NCBI RefSeq assembly: GCF_964022235.1
Contig: NZ_CAXHZL010000003.1
Location: 1-64,000, forward strand
Direction: 5' to 3'
Length of the DNA: 64,000 nucleotides
Origin: Limimaricola sp964022235
GTDB lineage: Bacteria > Pseudomonadota > Alphaproteobacteria > Rhodobacterales > Rhodobacteraceae
The position numbers and the translations under genes were made by a program. How positions within the stretch are numbered: position 1 is the stretch's first letter; every line of letters begins with the position of its first letter. Below are positions 1 through 9,316 of the stretch, in pieces. The notes below the pieces were generated by a model that was not told the origin of the DNA, searched no databases, and saw only the letters and a list, made by a program, of their open reading frames with translations.

Positions 1-243
1 AACAGGAAGGCGACCTCGAGGTCGAAGATGATGAACAGGATCGAGACGAGATAGAACCGTACGTCGAACTTCATCCGCGCGTCGTCAAAGGCGTTGAAGC
101 CGCATTCATAGGCCGACACCTTCTCGGGGTCGGGCCTGCGCACGGCGAGCACGACGGCCGCGAGGATCAGGATCGCGCCCAGTGCAATGGCCAGGCCAAG
201 GAAGATCAGGATCGGAAGGTATTCCGCAAGAAGCAGTTCCACG
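1..243 (-). CDS. nuoA: NADH-quinone oxidoreductase subunit A, 3' part missing
   Basis: Membrane subunit of respiratory complex I. The visible N-terminal 81 residues hold one transmembrane helix, then the NuoA loop motif SAYECGFNAFDDARMKFDVR and the start of a second helix (FYLVSILFIIFDLEVAFL). The gene is cut by the window edge at base 1. The start is a GTG at 243, chosen because GAAAGGA lies about 6 bases upstream and because family members begin with the same ELLL-type sequence. It probably heads a nuo operon continuing leftward. The identification is firm; only the C-terminal end is unseen. Confidence 0.93.
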
Positions 244-355
244 TCGGGTCCTTTCACGCGGGAGCTGTCGGTCGTTGCGCGATCCATAAACCCCGGTCAG
301 GGAAGGGTCAACCGAGCCCGAGGCTTTGCCGATGCGTCCGAAGCGCACAACAGCC

Positions 356-769
356 TCAATCTCCGACCGGATCCTCGCGCAGTTCGTGCTTCACCTGCTC
401 GAGTTCGCGGTCGAGGAAAAACGAAATCAGCGACCGGATGACCACCAGCAGCCCCAGGAACATCAGATCGGCAAAGGCGAGGCTGAGAGCGGTGTGGATG
501 ATGTCCGACACGATGAACAGCTCGAGCCCCGCGAGGATGTAGCGCCCGAGCTCGATCCGCTCGGTGTTGGTGCCGCGCACGCGCGCCTTGGCGTCGCGTC
601 GCGTCTCGGCATGCACAACGCCGGCGATGAATCGCACCGCGCCCACGAGCAGCAACGCGATGGCAAACAGATCGATGATCGCCGAGACCCATTCGAGCCC
701 GCTCACCAGCCAGCCGAGATGCTCATGCAGGACGCCGCTTTCCGCCCCGAACTCCCAGATCGATCCCAT
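356..769 (-). CDS. DUF1622 family membrane protein
   Basis: A 137-residue inner-membrane protein of unknown function. It has a hydrophobic helix near residues 25-50 (IIDLFAIALLLVGAVRFIAG), a basic linker, then ELGRYILAGLELFIVSDII and a last helix FLGLLVVIRSLISFFLDRE, the arrangement of DUF1622. The ATG at 769 follows a G-rich GGGGGA site. It lies upstream of nuoA on the same strand with a gap of about 110 bases, so shared transcription is possible but not shown. Family match is by remembered motif pattern. Confidence 0.8.
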   Translation of the reverse strand: MGSIWEFGAESGVLHEHLGWLVSGLEWVSAIIDLFAIALLLVGAVRFIAGVVHAETRRDAKARVRGTNTERIELGRYILAGLELFIVSDIIHTALSLAFADLMFLGLLVVIRSLISFFLDRELEQVKHELREDPVGD

Positions 770-878
770 CGCTGTCCCCCGCTTTGTCTGGGGCCATCAT
801 CTGGGCCACCCCCGCATCGGGTCAACCAACGCGGATCACCCGAGGGGAACCCCTGCTTCGCGGCTGCGTTGGCCGCGC

Positions 879-1346
879 ATGACACACACACTCCGCCTTG
901 CCGCACTTGCCCTCGCCCTCCTCCCCGCAGCCCTGCATGCCGATGTTGTCGGCAAGGTCGGGGTCGACTGGGTCGGCAACGACATTATCGTCGAGGCGAT
1001 TCCCGATCCCAAGGTCGATGGCGTCACCTGCCACATCGCCTATTTCGAGCGATCCGTGATCGACCGTCTTAGCCAGGGCAACTGGTTCGAGGATCCGTCA
1101 AATGCGTCGATCGACTGCCGCCAGACCGGCCCGATCACACTTGGCGAGATTGACCGCTCGCGCGATGGCGAATCCGTGTTTCGCGAAAGCCGTTCGATCA
1201 TCCTGAAATCGCTGCGGATCACCCGCATCTATGACGAAGCGAACCAAGTCCTGATCTATCTCGCGCACGGCAGCGAGTTGACCCAAGGCTCGGCCAAGAT
1301 GTCGCTTTCGACAATCCCGCTCTATGACACAGGCGCTGTGGAGTAA
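879..1346 (+). CDS. creA: CreA family periplasmic protein
   Basis: A 155-residue exported protein. Residues 1-21 form a Sec signal peptide (MTHTLRLAALALALLPAALHA). The mature part starts DVVGKVGVDWVGNDIIVEA, followed by the CreA-type DPKVDGVTCHI segment. Two cysteines (in VTCHI and SIDCR) could form a disulfide. Longer upstream in-frame ATGs exist but give no signal peptide, so 879 is preferred. The biochemical role of CreA is not established. It converges with gph across a shared hairpin terminator. Confidence 0.85.
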   Translation: MTHTLRLAALALALLPAALHADVVGKVGVDWVGNDIIVEAIPDPKVDGVTCHIAYFERSVIDRLSQGNWFEDPSNASIDCRQTGPITLGEIDRSRDGESVFRESRSIILKSLRITRIYDEANQVLIYLAHGSELTQGSAKMSLSTIPLYDTGAVE

Positions 1347-1372
1347 GGCGCGGCTTTTCTGCGCGCGCCTTT
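1345..1372. terminator. Bidirectional hairpin between creA and gph
   Basis: AAGGCGCG at 1345-1352 pairs with CGCGCCTT at 1364-1371, giving an 8-bp stem between two convergent genes. It overlaps the creA stop codon. A short T run follows on the plus side, so it could end both transcripts. Confidence 0.6.
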
Positions 1373-1389
1373 ATGGCCCGACACGGCTA

Positions 1390-2049
1390 TCAGCCGAGAG
1401 CCTGCACCGCTGCCACCAGCTCGTCATAATGGCCGATCAGTGCCTCGGGGTGCAGATCGGCCGTGCGGTGCCCGTTCGGGCCGAACCGCACGAGAATCGA
1501 CGGCACGCCCGCGGCACGCGCGGTGGTACGATCGGTTTCGGTGTCTCCGACCAGCACGCAATAGGCCGGATCGCCGCCTGCCCGACGTACTGTCTCACGC
1601 AGGCATTCGGGATCGGGCTTGCGCATCTTGAGCGTGTCGGCCCCGATCAGGCAGGCGAAATGCTCGCGCACGCCCAGCTTTGCCAGCAGTTTTTCAGCCA
1701 ATGCCTCGGGCTTGTTGGTACAGATCGCCACCGGATGACCCAGCCGCTTGAGTTCCGCGATCGCCTCCATCGCACCTGGGAACAGGGTCGAGTGCCGGTC
1801 GATCTCGTCGTCATAATAGGCAAGCAGACGTGGATATTGCCGGTCGACTTCGGCTTCCTCGACCTCGCCCACGCGCGACAAACCCAGCCTGAGCATGGCA
1901 CGCGCGCCGTGCATGGCCGTGGCGGCATCCTCTCGAGGGTCGAGCAATGCCCCGAGGCCAAGATCTGCAAAGCAGCGGTTGGCAGCAGCGATGAGGTCGC
2001 CACTGGTCTCGGCGAGGGTGCCGTCGAGGTCGAAGATCACGGCGCGCAT
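1390..2049 (-). CDS. gph: Phosphoglycolate phosphatase (HAD family)
   Basis: A 219-residue HAD hydrolase expected to dephosphorylate 2-phosphoglycolate. The N-terminus carries the nucleophile motif FDLDGT (Asp7, Asp9), followed by a helical cap, then ICTNKPE (motif II threonine), a KPDPE lysine motif and VGDTETDR (motif IV acids). This fits Gph-type phosphatases, although other HAD substrates are possible. The ATG at 2049 has CAGGAG upstream, so it is chosen over an in-frame ATG at 2091. Transcribed divergently from glmU. Confidence 0.85.
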   Translation of the reverse strand: MRAVIFDLDGTLAETSGDLIAAANRCFADLGLGALLDPREDAATAMHGARAMLRLGLSRVGEVEEAEVDRQYPRLLAYYDDEIDRHSTLFPGAMEAIAELKRLGHPVAICTNKPEALAEKLLAKLGVREHFACLIGADTLKMRKPDPECLRETVRRAGGDPAYCVLVGDTETDRTTARAAGVPSILVRFGPNGHRTADLHPEALIGHYDELVAAVQALG

Positions 2050-2163
2050 GGGCGACTCTCCTGTAACGAAGCGTTGTGGGAATTGATCCAAACAATGGGC
2101 GGTCGGGCTTGTGCCTCAAGATGCGGCTAGTAGAAGTCGCATCAAGCAACAAGAGGGGCAGCA

Positions 2164-3516
2164 ATGGCCACGACACTGATCGTCTTGGCCGCGGGCAAAG
2201 GCACGCGGATGAACTCGGACCTACCCAAGGTCCTGCACGAGATCGGCCAATCGCCGCTTTTACACCACGCGATGGCAGCGGGCATGACCCTTGAGCCCGA
2301 GCGCATGATCGTCGTTGCAGGACATGACGCCGAAGCGGTCGAACGCGCCGCCACGGCGTATGACGAAGGCATCGTGACCGTTCGCCAACAGACGCAGGAG
2401 GGCACTGGCCACGCCGTACAACAGGCGCGCACCGCTCTAGAAGGTTTCTCCGGAAATGCCATCGTGCTCTACGGCGACACGCCCTTCATCCGGCCCGAGA
2501 CGCTCGAAGCGATGCTTGCAGCCCGTGCCCGCGCCGATGTCGTGGTGTTGGGTTTCGAAGCCACCGATCCGGGCCGCTATGGAAGGTTGGTGACGACAGG
2601 CGACAGCCTCGACCGCATCGTCGAGTTCAAGGATGCCGACGCGGAGATCCGCGCCATCACCCTGTGCAATTCCGGCGTGATCGCGGCGGATTGCGAAACG
2701 CTGTTCAAGCTGCTCGACCAGGTGACCAACGACAATGCTTCGGGCGAGTATTACCTCACCGACATCGTCGGTCTCGCGCGCGAGGCAGGTCTCAAGGCCG
2801 AAGTGGTGCGTTGCGAGGAAGCCGAGACGCTTGGCATCAACACCCGCGCCGAGCTGGCCCGTGCCGAGGCCGCGTTCCAGATCCGTGCCCGCGCCGAGGC
2901 GGTCGAAGACGGCGTGACCCTGCTCGCCCCCGACACCGTGACCTTCGCACGCGACACGGTGGTCGGACGTGACACGGTGATCGAACCCAATGTCGTGTTC
3001 GGCCCCGGTGTGACGGTAGAGAGCGGTGCCAAGATCCGCGCCTTCAGCCACCTCGAAGGCTGCCACGTATCGCGCGGGGCCACCGTCGGCCCCTTCGCCC
3101 GGCTGCGTCCCGGCGCGGAACTGGCTGAAGACGTGCACATCGGCAATTTCGTCGAGATCAAGAACGCGCAGATCGGCACCGGGGCCAAGGTCAACCACCT
3201 GACCTATCTCGGCGATGCCGACATCGGCGCGGGCACCAACGTCGGCGCGGGCACCATCACCTGCAACTATGACGGCGTATTCAAGCACCGCACCACCGTG
3301 GGCCGCGATGTCTTCATCGGCTCCAACACCATGCTGGTGGCCCCTGTCACGCTCGGCGACGGTGCAATGACCGCGACCAGCACCGTGGTCACGCACAACG
3401 TGCCTGCGGGCGACATGGCCGTTGGCCGGACCAAACAGAGCAACAAGCCGGGTTTCGCGACCCGGTTCTTTGACAAGCTGCGCGCCGCCAAGGCCGCCAA
3501 GACCAAGGACAACTGA
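2164..3516 (+). CDS. glmU: Bifunctional GlcN-1-P acetyltransferase / GlcNAc-1-P uridyltransferase
   Basis: Makes UDP-GlcNAc in two steps for peptidoglycan and lipid A. The 450-residue protein has the N-terminal pyrophosphorylase signature LAAGKGTRM (residues 8-16) with a following Lys, and a C-terminal left-handed beta-helix of hexapeptide repeats (for example HIGNFVEIKNAQIG, GAGTNVGAGT, GRDVFIGS). Length is normal for the family. The gene ends one base before glmS, so the two precursor enzymes are almost certainly co-transcribed. Confidence 0.98.
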   Translation: MATTLIVLAAGKGTRMNSDLPKVLHEIGQSPLLHHAMAAGMTLEPERMIVVAGHDAEAVERAATAYDEGIVTVRQQTQEGTGHAVQQARTALEGFSGNAIVLYGDTPFIRPETLEAMLAARARADVVVLGFEATDPGRYGRLVTTGDSLDRIVEFKDADAEIRAITLCNSGVIAADCETLFKLLDQVTNDNASGEYYLTDIVGLAREAGLKAEVVRCEEAETLGINTRAELARAEAAFQIRARAEAVEDGVTLLAPDTVTFARDTVVGRDTVIEPNVVFGPGVTVESGAKIRAFSHLEGCHVSRGATVGPFARLRPGAELAEDVHIGNFVEIKNAQIGTGAKVNHLTYLGDADIGAGTNVGAGTITCNYDGVFKHRTTVGRDVFIGSNTMLVAPVTLGDGAMTATSTVVTHNVPAGDMAVGRTKQSNKPGFATRFFDKLRAAKAAKTKDN

Positions 3517-3517
3517 G

Positions 3518-5338
3518 ATGTGCGGAATTGTAGGTGTCTTGGGCAATCACGAGGCTGCCCCTCTACTCGTCGAAGCGCTCGGCCGACTCGAGTATCGCGG
3601 CTATGACAGCGCCGGCATCGCCACCGTGCACGAAGGCCATCTCGAGCGCCGTCGCGCGGTGGGCAAGCTGGTGAATCTCTCGGACAAGCTGGTGCGCGAA
3701 CCGCTGCGCGGCCTCGCCGGCATCGGTCACACCCGCTGGGCCACACACGGCGCACCGACCGAGGCCAATGCGCATCCGCACGCGGGCGCACGCGTCGCCG
3801 TGGTACACAACGGCATCATCGAGAACTACCGCGAGCTGCGCGCCGAGCTGGCCGCCGAAGGTATCGGAACCCAAACCGATACCGATACCGAGACCGTGGC
3901 GCTGCTGTGCCAGTTGTTCCTCGATCGGCAAATGCCTCCCCGTGAGGCGGCCGCCGCCACCATCGCACGGCTGACCGGCGCCTATGCGCTGTGCTTTCTG
4001 TTCGAGGAGGAGCCCGACCTGCTCATCGCCGCGCGTAAGGGCAGCCCGCTGGCCATCGGGCATGGAGAGGGGGAAATGTTCGTCGGCTCCGACGCCATCG
4101 CGCTGGGCAATCTGACCGACCGGATCACCTATCTCGACGAGGGCGACCGCGCCGAGGTGACGCGCGCGGGTGCGGTGATCTTCGATGCCGAAGGCCGCGA
4201 AGTGACGCGCCCCGAAAAGCGTATCGCGCAGGCGTCGGCACAGGTCGACAAGGCCGGACACAAGCACTTCATGGCCAAGGAAATCGCTGAGCAGCCTCGC
4301 GTGTTGGCCGAAGCGCTCAAGCACTACCTGACGCCCGAGGGGCAGATCGCCCTACCTGAGCCGGGCATTGATTTCACCGCCATCGACCGGCTGACGTTGG
4401 TGGCTTGTGGCACTGCCTTCTATGCCTGCAACGTCGCCAAATATTGGTTCGAACAGGTCGCACGCCTGCCCGTCGAAATCGACGTCGCCTCGGAGTATCG
4501 TTACCGTGAGCCGCCGGTTCCGGCGCGCTCCGCCGCGCTGTTCGTCAGCCAATCGGGCGAGACCGCCGACACGCTGGCGGCGCTGCGTTATGCCAAGGGC
4601 AAAGCCGACAGCATCCTGTCGGTGGTGAACGTCACCGAAAGCTCGATTGCACGCGACAGCGACCTCGCGCTGCCGATCCTCGCCGGGGCCGAGATAGGCG
4701 TCGCTTCGACCAAGGCCTTCACCTGCCAGCTTCTGGTGCTCGGTGCATTGGCGCTCGAGGCTGCTCGGCAACGCGGCATGCTCGATGAGGCTACCTTTGC
4801 GGAGCATGTGAGGGGCCTTCGTGAGTTGCCCGGTTTGCTCCATCAGGGCCTGACTATCGAAGCCGAATGCCAGCGGGTCTCGCGCGGTCTTGCCGAAGCC
4901 CGCGACATCCTCTTCCTGGGCCGGGGGCGGATGTTCCCCCTTGCTCTTGAAGGTGCGCTGAAACTCAAGGAAATCAGCTACATCCATGCTGAAGCTTATG
5001 CATCTGGCGAGCTCAAGCATGGCCCCATCGCGCTCGTGGACGAGCATGTGCCGGTCATCGTCATGGCGCCGCATGACGAGCTATTCGACAAGACCGTATC
5101 GAACATGCAGGAGGTGATGGCGCGAGGTGGCAAGGTGCTGCTGATCACCGACGCCAAGGGGGCGCAGATCGCCGGAGAAGGCGCTTGGGAAGTGATCACC
5201 CTGCCCGAGATCGACCCGCTCTGGGCCCCGATCCTCTACGCGGTTCCGGCGCAACTGATCGCCTATCACACGGCAGTGGCCAAGGGCACAGATGTGGATC
5301 AGCCACGCAATCTCGCCAAATCCGTCACCGTCGAGTGA
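3518..5338 (+). CDS. glmS: Glucosamine-6-phosphate synthase (isomerizing)
   Basis: Converts fructose-6-P and glutamine to glucosamine-6-P, the first committed step to UDP-GlcNAc. The 606-residue protein starts MCGIVGVLG; Cys2 becomes the N-terminal nucleophile of the glutaminase domain. Two SIS sugar-isomerase domains follow (FVSQSGETADT and the later LKLKEISYIHAEAY region), and the chain ends in the conserved DQPRNLAKSVTVE. Only one base separates it from the glmU stop. No GlmS ribozyme is expected or seen. Confidence 0.98.
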   Translation: MCGIVGVLGNHEAAPLLVEALGRLEYRGYDSAGIATVHEGHLERRRAVGKLVNLSDKLVREPLRGLAGIGHTRWATHGAPTEANAHPHAGARVAVVHNGIIENYRELRAELAAEGIGTQTDTDTETVALLCQLFLDRQMPPREAAAATIARLTGAYALCFLFEEEPDLLIAARKGSPLAIGHGEGEMFVGSDAIALGNLTDRITYLDEGDRAEVTRAGAVIFDAEGREVTRPEKRIAQASAQVDKAGHKHFMAKEIAEQPRVLAEALKHYLTPEGQIALPEPGIDFTAIDRLTLVACGTAFYACNVAKYWFEQVARLPVEIDVASEYRYREPPVPARSAALFVSQSGETADTLAALRYAKGKADSILSVVNVTESSIARDSDLALPILAGAEIGVASTKAFTCQLLVLGALALEAARQRGMLDEATFAEHVRGLRELPGLLHQGLTIEAECQRVSRGLAEARDILFLGRGRMFPLALEGALKLKEISYIHAEAYASGELKHGPIALVDEHVPVIVMAPHDELFDKTVSNMQEVMARGGKVLLITDAKGAQIAGEGAWEVITLPEIDPLWAPILYAVPAQLIAYHTAVAKGTDVDQPRNLAKSVTVE

Positions 5339-5345
5339 CATGACA

Positions 5346-5367
5346 AAGGGGGGGCCAAGCCCCCCCT
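5346..5367. terminator. GC-rich hairpin after glmS
   Basis: AAGGGGGG at 5346-5353 pairs with CCCCCCTT at 5360-5367 around a 6-base loop. It lies 7 bases after the glmS stop, and 40 bases beyond the end of the convergent lipoprotein gene. Confidence 0.65.
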
Positions 5368-5406
5368 TCCACGCAGTCTCCGACGTCGCCGATCGCAACC
5401 TGTTCG

Positions 5407-5901
5407 TCAGCCGCGATACACTGTCAGCTCAGGCAGATCGGTCAGCGGCACTTCGAGCAGACGCATCGCGGGCAGGCTGATTTCGCTGCCGGACCCCGAT
5501 GCTCCGCCCGACGGACGCAGTTCCAACTTCACCGATTTTCCGTTCGCCGCCTCGACGCGGCCTTGCGCCACGCTGCTCACCAGCGGCGTTTCGATCCACA
5601 ACCCCGGATCGGCAGGCGAGCCCAGCGAGGCTACGGTGGTGCCAAGCCTTTGCTCGCCCGCAGGCTCGGGCGCGGCGGTGGCGGCGGCGCGCTGTTCGGG
5701 CGTAGTGGTGTCGAGCGCTTCGGCGCTGGCTCCCCCCGACGGCGCCGGCGGTGGCGGTGCAGACTGCGCCACGGGCTGCGGCGCAGGGGTCTGAGCGGCG
5801 GGCGCCGGGGCCTCGACCGGTGCGTTGGCAGGTTGCAGCTCGGCGCAAGCGGCCAGAAGACCAAGCGCAGTGAGGGCGGTGGGGATCATGAGGCGTGTCA
5901 T
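5407..5901 (-). CDS. Proline/alanine-rich lipoprotein, function unknown
   Basis: A 164-residue predicted lipoprotein. Residues 1-18 form a signal peptide ending LGLLAAC, a lipobox with Cys19. Residues 25-60 are Pro/Ala-rich, like a flexible periplasmic tether, followed by a compact C-terminal domain (residues 85-164) that starts LGTTVASLGSPADPGLWIETPL. I do not recognise a catalytic motif. It is convergent with glmS and divergent from moaA. Roseobacter genomes carry similar short lipoproteins, but I cannot name a function. Confidence 0.7.
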   Translation of the reverse strand: MTRLMIPTALTALGLLAACAELQPANAPVEAPAPAAQTPAPQPVAQSAPPPPAPSGGASAEALDTTTPEQRAAATAAPEPAGEQRLGTTVASLGSPADPGLWIETPLVSSVAQGRVEAANGKSVKLELRPSGGASGSGSEISLPAMRLLEVPLTDLPELTVYRG

Positions 5902-5953
5902 GACAGGAAGGATAGCGGGTCGCGCCTCGCGGGCAAGAGCGTGCGCGCATGCG

Positions 5954-5986
5954 CGATCACCGACACGATCACCGACACGATCACCG
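5954..5986. repeat. 12-bp tandem repeat, 2.75 copies, upstream of moaA
   Basis: The unit CGATCACCGACA occurs at 5954-5965 and 5966-5977, with a partial copy at 5978-5986. It sits in the divergent intergenic region 45 bases before the moaA start. It may be replication slippage or repeated protein-binding sites; nothing in the sequence decides between them. Confidence 0.75.
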
Positions 5987-6030
5987 GCAGTTTGCTTGCC
6001 AACACCCTCCCTCGACCCTACCTTGCCGCC

Positions 6031-7059
6031 ATGACAATCGCACCCGTTCCGCCCCCCGCAGCGCCCCTGATCGACCCCTTTGCGCGGGCGATCCGCTACC
6101 TGCGGGTTTCGGTCACCGACCGCTGCGATTTCCGCTGCGTGTACTGCATGTCCGAGAAGATGCAGTTTCTGCCCAAGGCGGAACTCCTGACGCTCGAAGA
6201 GCTGGATCGGCTTTGCTCGGCTTTCGTGCGGCTCGGGGTCGAAAAGCTGCGCATCACCGGCGGCGAGCCTCTGGTGCGGCGCAATATCATGGAATTCTTC
6301 CGCTCGATGACGCGGCATCTGGAGAGCGGCGCGCTCAAGGAGCTGACGCTGACCACCAACGGCAGCCAGCTCGGGAAATACGCGACCGAGCTTCATGCCG
6401 CCGGGGTCCGCCGGATCAACGTCTCGCTCGATACCCTCGACGAGGACAAGTTCGCCCGCGTCACCCGCTGGGGTCGCCTGCCGCAGGTGCTGGATGGGAT
6501 CGATGCTGCGCTTGCTGCCGGGCTGAAGGTCAAGATCAACACCGTGGCCTTGAAGGGTTTCAACGAGGACGAGCTGTTCACGCTGACCGAGTTCTGCGCC
6601 GCGCGCGGGATGGACCTGACCTTCATCGAGGTCATGCCAATGGGCGACATCGGCAATGAGGATCGGATCGGCCAGTATTGGAACCTGCGCGAGCTGCGCG
6701 AGACGCTGGCAACGCGGTATTCCCTGCATGATCTGCCCGACCGCACCGGTGGTCCTGCGCGCTACGTCATGCTCGGAGAAACGCGGCAGCGCGTCGGCTT
6801 CATCACCCCGATGAGCCATAATTTCTGCGAAAGCTGCAACCGCGTGCGCGTCACCTGCACCGGAGAGATCTACACCTGCCTCGGGCAGGAGGGCCATTCC
6901 GATCTGCGCGGGCCACTCCGGGCGAGCGAAGGCGACGCGGGGATCGAGCGCGCGATCCGTGCCGCTATCGCCCTCAAGCCCAAGGGTCACGACTTCGACT
7001 ATGACCGTCAGGAGGTTTCGGGCCGGGTTAGCCGTCACATGAGCCACACCGGCGGATGA
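6031..7059 (+). CDS. moaA: GTP 3',8-cyclase, molybdenum cofactor biosynthesis
   Basis: A radical SAM enzyme that starts molybdopterin synthesis from GTP. The 342-residue protein has the SAM [4Fe-4S] motif CDFRCVYC (Cys32, Cys36, Cys39), the ITGGEPLVRR segment, and a C-terminal second-cluster region (CESCNRVRVTCTGEIYTCLG). It ends in a Gly-Gly dipeptide, as MoaA needs for activity. The start follows a region with weak Shine-Dalgarno sequence. Its stop overlaps the waaA start as ATGA, an unusual coupling of a cofactor gene to lipid A-core genes. Confidence 0.96.
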   Translation: MTIAPVPPPAAPLIDPFARAIRYLRVSVTDRCDFRCVYCMSEKMQFLPKAELLTLEELDRLCSAFVRLGVEKLRITGGEPLVRRNIMEFFRSMTRHLESGALKELTLTTNGSQLGKYATELHAAGVRRINVSLDTLDEDKFARVTRWGRLPQVLDGIDAALAAGLKVKINTVALKGFNEDELFTLTEFCAARGMDLTFIEVMPMGDIGNEDRIGQYWNLRELRETLATRYSLHDLPDRTGGPARYVMLGETRQRVGFITPMSHNFCESCNRVRVTCTGEIYTCLGQEGHSDLRGPLRASEGDAGIERAIRAAIALKPKGHDFDYDRQEVSGRVSRHMSHTGG

Positions 7060-8330
7060 GCAGCGCCCCTTGGGCGCTGCGGCTCTGGCTCGGCGGATCG
7101 CGGGCACTGCCGCGCTTGGCCGAGATCGCATTGGCGCGCCGCGTGCATCGCGGCCAAAGCTCCGCCCCTGCCCGTCTTGGCGAACGCTTGGGCCGCGCGA
7201 CGATAAAGCGGCCCGAAGGCTCTGTCGTCTGGATCAATGCGGCTTCGGTCGGAGAAGTAGCCTCGGTGGCCGATCTCGCGCGCGATCTGATGGCCGAGGG
7301 GCATCGCGTTCTCATCACCACGACGACGACAACCGGAGGGTCACGGGCGCGACAAATCGACGGCGTGATGCACCAATACCAACCGCTGGATACCGCCCGC
7401 GCGACTGGGCGCTTTCTCGATCATTGGCAGCCCGATCTGGCCTGCTTTGTCGAGGGGGATCTCTGGCCGCGTCTTCTGGCCGAGGCCTCGGCGCGAAACG
7501 TCCCCCTCGCCCTGCTCAACGCCCGGCCATCGCGCTCGCGCACCCGCGCGCCCAAGCTCAACGCGGCTTTGCTGTCGCATTTTGACCTCGTGACGGCGCA
7601 GACCGATGAGGTGCGCGACGAGATAACCCGCCTTGGAATGCCGCTCGATCGCGTGCTCGCACCGGGTGATCTGAAATCCGCTGCAGCCCCTCTCCCCGCC
7701 GACCCTGCGCGACTGACGGCGCTCCGCGCTCGGTTCGACGGCGCGCCGCTCTGGGCCGCCGTGTCGACCCATGCCGGAGACGAGGCCCCGGTGATCGCAG
7801 CGCATCTGGAGGCAAGGAAGCGGCATCCGGGCCTCCGGCTCATCCTCGCGCCGCGCCATCCCGACCGGGCCGATGTCTTGGCAACGGCCCTGACCGACGC
7901 GGGGCTGTCGGTCGCGCGGGGCGACATGCCGGGCCAGGCCGAGGTCTGGCTCGTCGATCGGCTCGGCGAAACCGGGCTGATCTACCGCCTCGCGCCGCTG
8001 GTCTTCCTCGGCGGCTCCTTCGGGCCACAGGGCGGGCACAACCCGTGGGAGGTGGCGGCGCTCGGCGCGGCGCTGCTGCATGGGCCGCGCGTATCCAATG
8101 CCGCCCATGCCCATGCTGTCTTGGACAAAGCGGGGGCCGCACGAGAGGTGGCGGACGCGGCGGCGCTCGGCGCGGCGGTGGGCGGGCTGATCGGCTCGGG
8201 TCAGCTCTCCGACATGCGCGCGGCGGCGGCCCAGGTCATGACCGATCGCGGGCAAACGCGGCCCCGCACGCTGGCCGCGCTGAGAGGACTGCTTGCACCC
8301 GACCCCGTATCCACCGAAGTTGCGCCATGA
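7056..8330 (+). CDS. waaA: 3-deoxy-D-manno-octulosonic acid (Kdo) transferase
   Basis: Transfers Kdo from CMP-Kdo to lipid A precursor on the cytoplasmic face of the inner membrane. The 424-residue GT30 enzyme has the catalytic-Glu region INAASVGEVAS (Glu67), the LLNARPS segment, and the C-terminal nucleotide-binding region LVFLGGSFGPQGGHNPWE. The N-terminal hydrophobic anchor is short. It overlaps moaA and the following gene, each by 4 bases (ATGA), so the four-gene run is translationally coupled. Confidence 0.95.
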   Translation: MSSAPWALRLWLGGSRALPRLAEIALARRVHRGQSSAPARLGERLGRATIKRPEGSVVWINAASVGEVASVADLARDLMAEGHRVLITTTTTTGGSRARQIDGVMHQYQPLDTARATGRFLDHWQPDLACFVEGDLWPRLLAEASARNVPLALLNARPSRSRTRAPKLNAALLSHFDLVTAQTDEVRDEITRLGMPLDRVLAPGDLKSAAAPLPADPARLTALRARFDGAPLWAAVSTHAGDEAPVIAAHLEARKRHPGLRLILAPRHPDRADVLATALTDAGLSVARGDMPGQAEVWLVDRLGETGLIYRLAPLVFLGGSFGPQGGHNPWEVAALGAALLHGPRVSNAAHAHAVLDKAGAAREVADAAALGAAVGGLIGSGQLSDMRAAAAQVMTDRGQTRPRTLAALRGLLAPDPVSTEVAP

Positions 8331-9316
8331 CCCTGCGCGCCGTGATCCTCAACGACACCTCGACCCGCTACCATCACGGCTGTTCGCGGGTGATGCGGCT
8401 GCTCGTCGCGGGGTTGGAGCGGCACGGGTTGACCATCACCGCCCGCAGCCCGGCGCGCCACGACTGGGCAGAGAATGCGGGATTTCTCGGCGCGATGCGC
8501 GAGACCGATGTCATCGTCATCAACGGCGAAGGCACGCTGCATCACGGCCGTCCCGCAGGCGCACGGCTGCTCGCCGTGGCAAAGCATGCCGCACGCGGAG
8601 GCACGCCGCTCGCATTGGTCAATGCACTCTGGCAGGACAATCCTGACGACTGGTCCACGCTTCTGTCCCGGTTCGACCTGATCGCCGCGCGTGACAGTGT
8701 CAGCGCCGAGACCATGGCGCAGGCCACGGGGCACGACGTCCGCTGGCTGCCGGACCTGTCGCTTTCCGCCCCGGCGGACATCGCGCCCGCGTCACGCCAC
8801 GGCGTGATCATCGGCGACAGCGTGAAGCCCGGCCCGCGCCGGGTGCTGGGCCGCGCCGCGCGACAGTATGCCGATGCGACGCTGGTGCCGACCAAGACAC
8901 TGAGCGGCGGGGTCTGGCGGTTCGCCCCGGCCCGTGCCGCGCTGGCAGCGGCGTGGTTCGGTGGGCTGGGTCTGCCGCCGTTGGAAATGCCCCAAGATGA
9001 GCCCGCCTATCTGGAGCGCATCGCCCGCGCCCGGCTGCACCTCACGGGTCGATTTCACGCGGTCTGCCTGTCGATGCTCACCGAGACACCGTTTCTGGCT
9101 CTCGGTTCCAACGCTTCCAAGATCGAGCGGCTGCTGGGCGATGCGGGCCTCGGTCCATCGCGGCTTGTCCCCCCCGAGACGCTGTCCAAGCCGCCGCAGG
9201 ACATGCCCTTCAGCGAGGCCGAGCTGACGGCGATCCGTGCCTTCCGCCAGTTGGCGCAAGGCCGGGCCGAAACGCTCTATGCCGACATCGCGGCGCTGGC
9301 CCGGAGGGACAGATGA
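8327..9316 (+). CDS. Polysaccharide pyruvyl transferase family protein
   Basis: A 329-residue protein resembling the polysaccharide pyruvyl transferase family (WcaK/CsaB-like), which transfers pyruvate ketals to sugars, although some members act otherwise. Evidence is the GEGTLHHG loop (residues 67-74), RDSVSAE in the middle, and LTGRFHAVCLSMLTETPF near residue 240, which matches the family GR(L/F)H motif. It starts within the waaA stop and ends within the start of the GT29-like gene, suggesting it acts on the same glycan. Exact donor and acceptor are unknown. Confidence 0.72.
   Translation: MTLRAVILNDTSTRYHHGCSRVMRLLVAGLERHGLTITARSPARHDWAENAGFLGAMRETDVIVINGEGTLHHGRPAGARLLAVAKHAARGGTPLALVNALWQDNPDDWSTLLSRFDLIAARDSVSAETMAQATGHDVRWLPDLSLSAPADIAPASRHGVIIGDSVKPGPRRVLGRAARQYADATLVPTKTLSGGVWRFAPARAALAAAWFGGLGLPPLEMPQDEPAYLERIARARLHLTGRFHAVCLSMLTETPFLALGSNASKIERLLGDAGLGPSRLVPPETLSKPPQDMPFSEAELTAIRAFRQLAQGRAETLYADIAALARRDR

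Noticed and set aside
5954..5986. CRISPR-like repeats
   Set aside because: The 12-base units are directly adjacent with no spacers and there are no cas genes.
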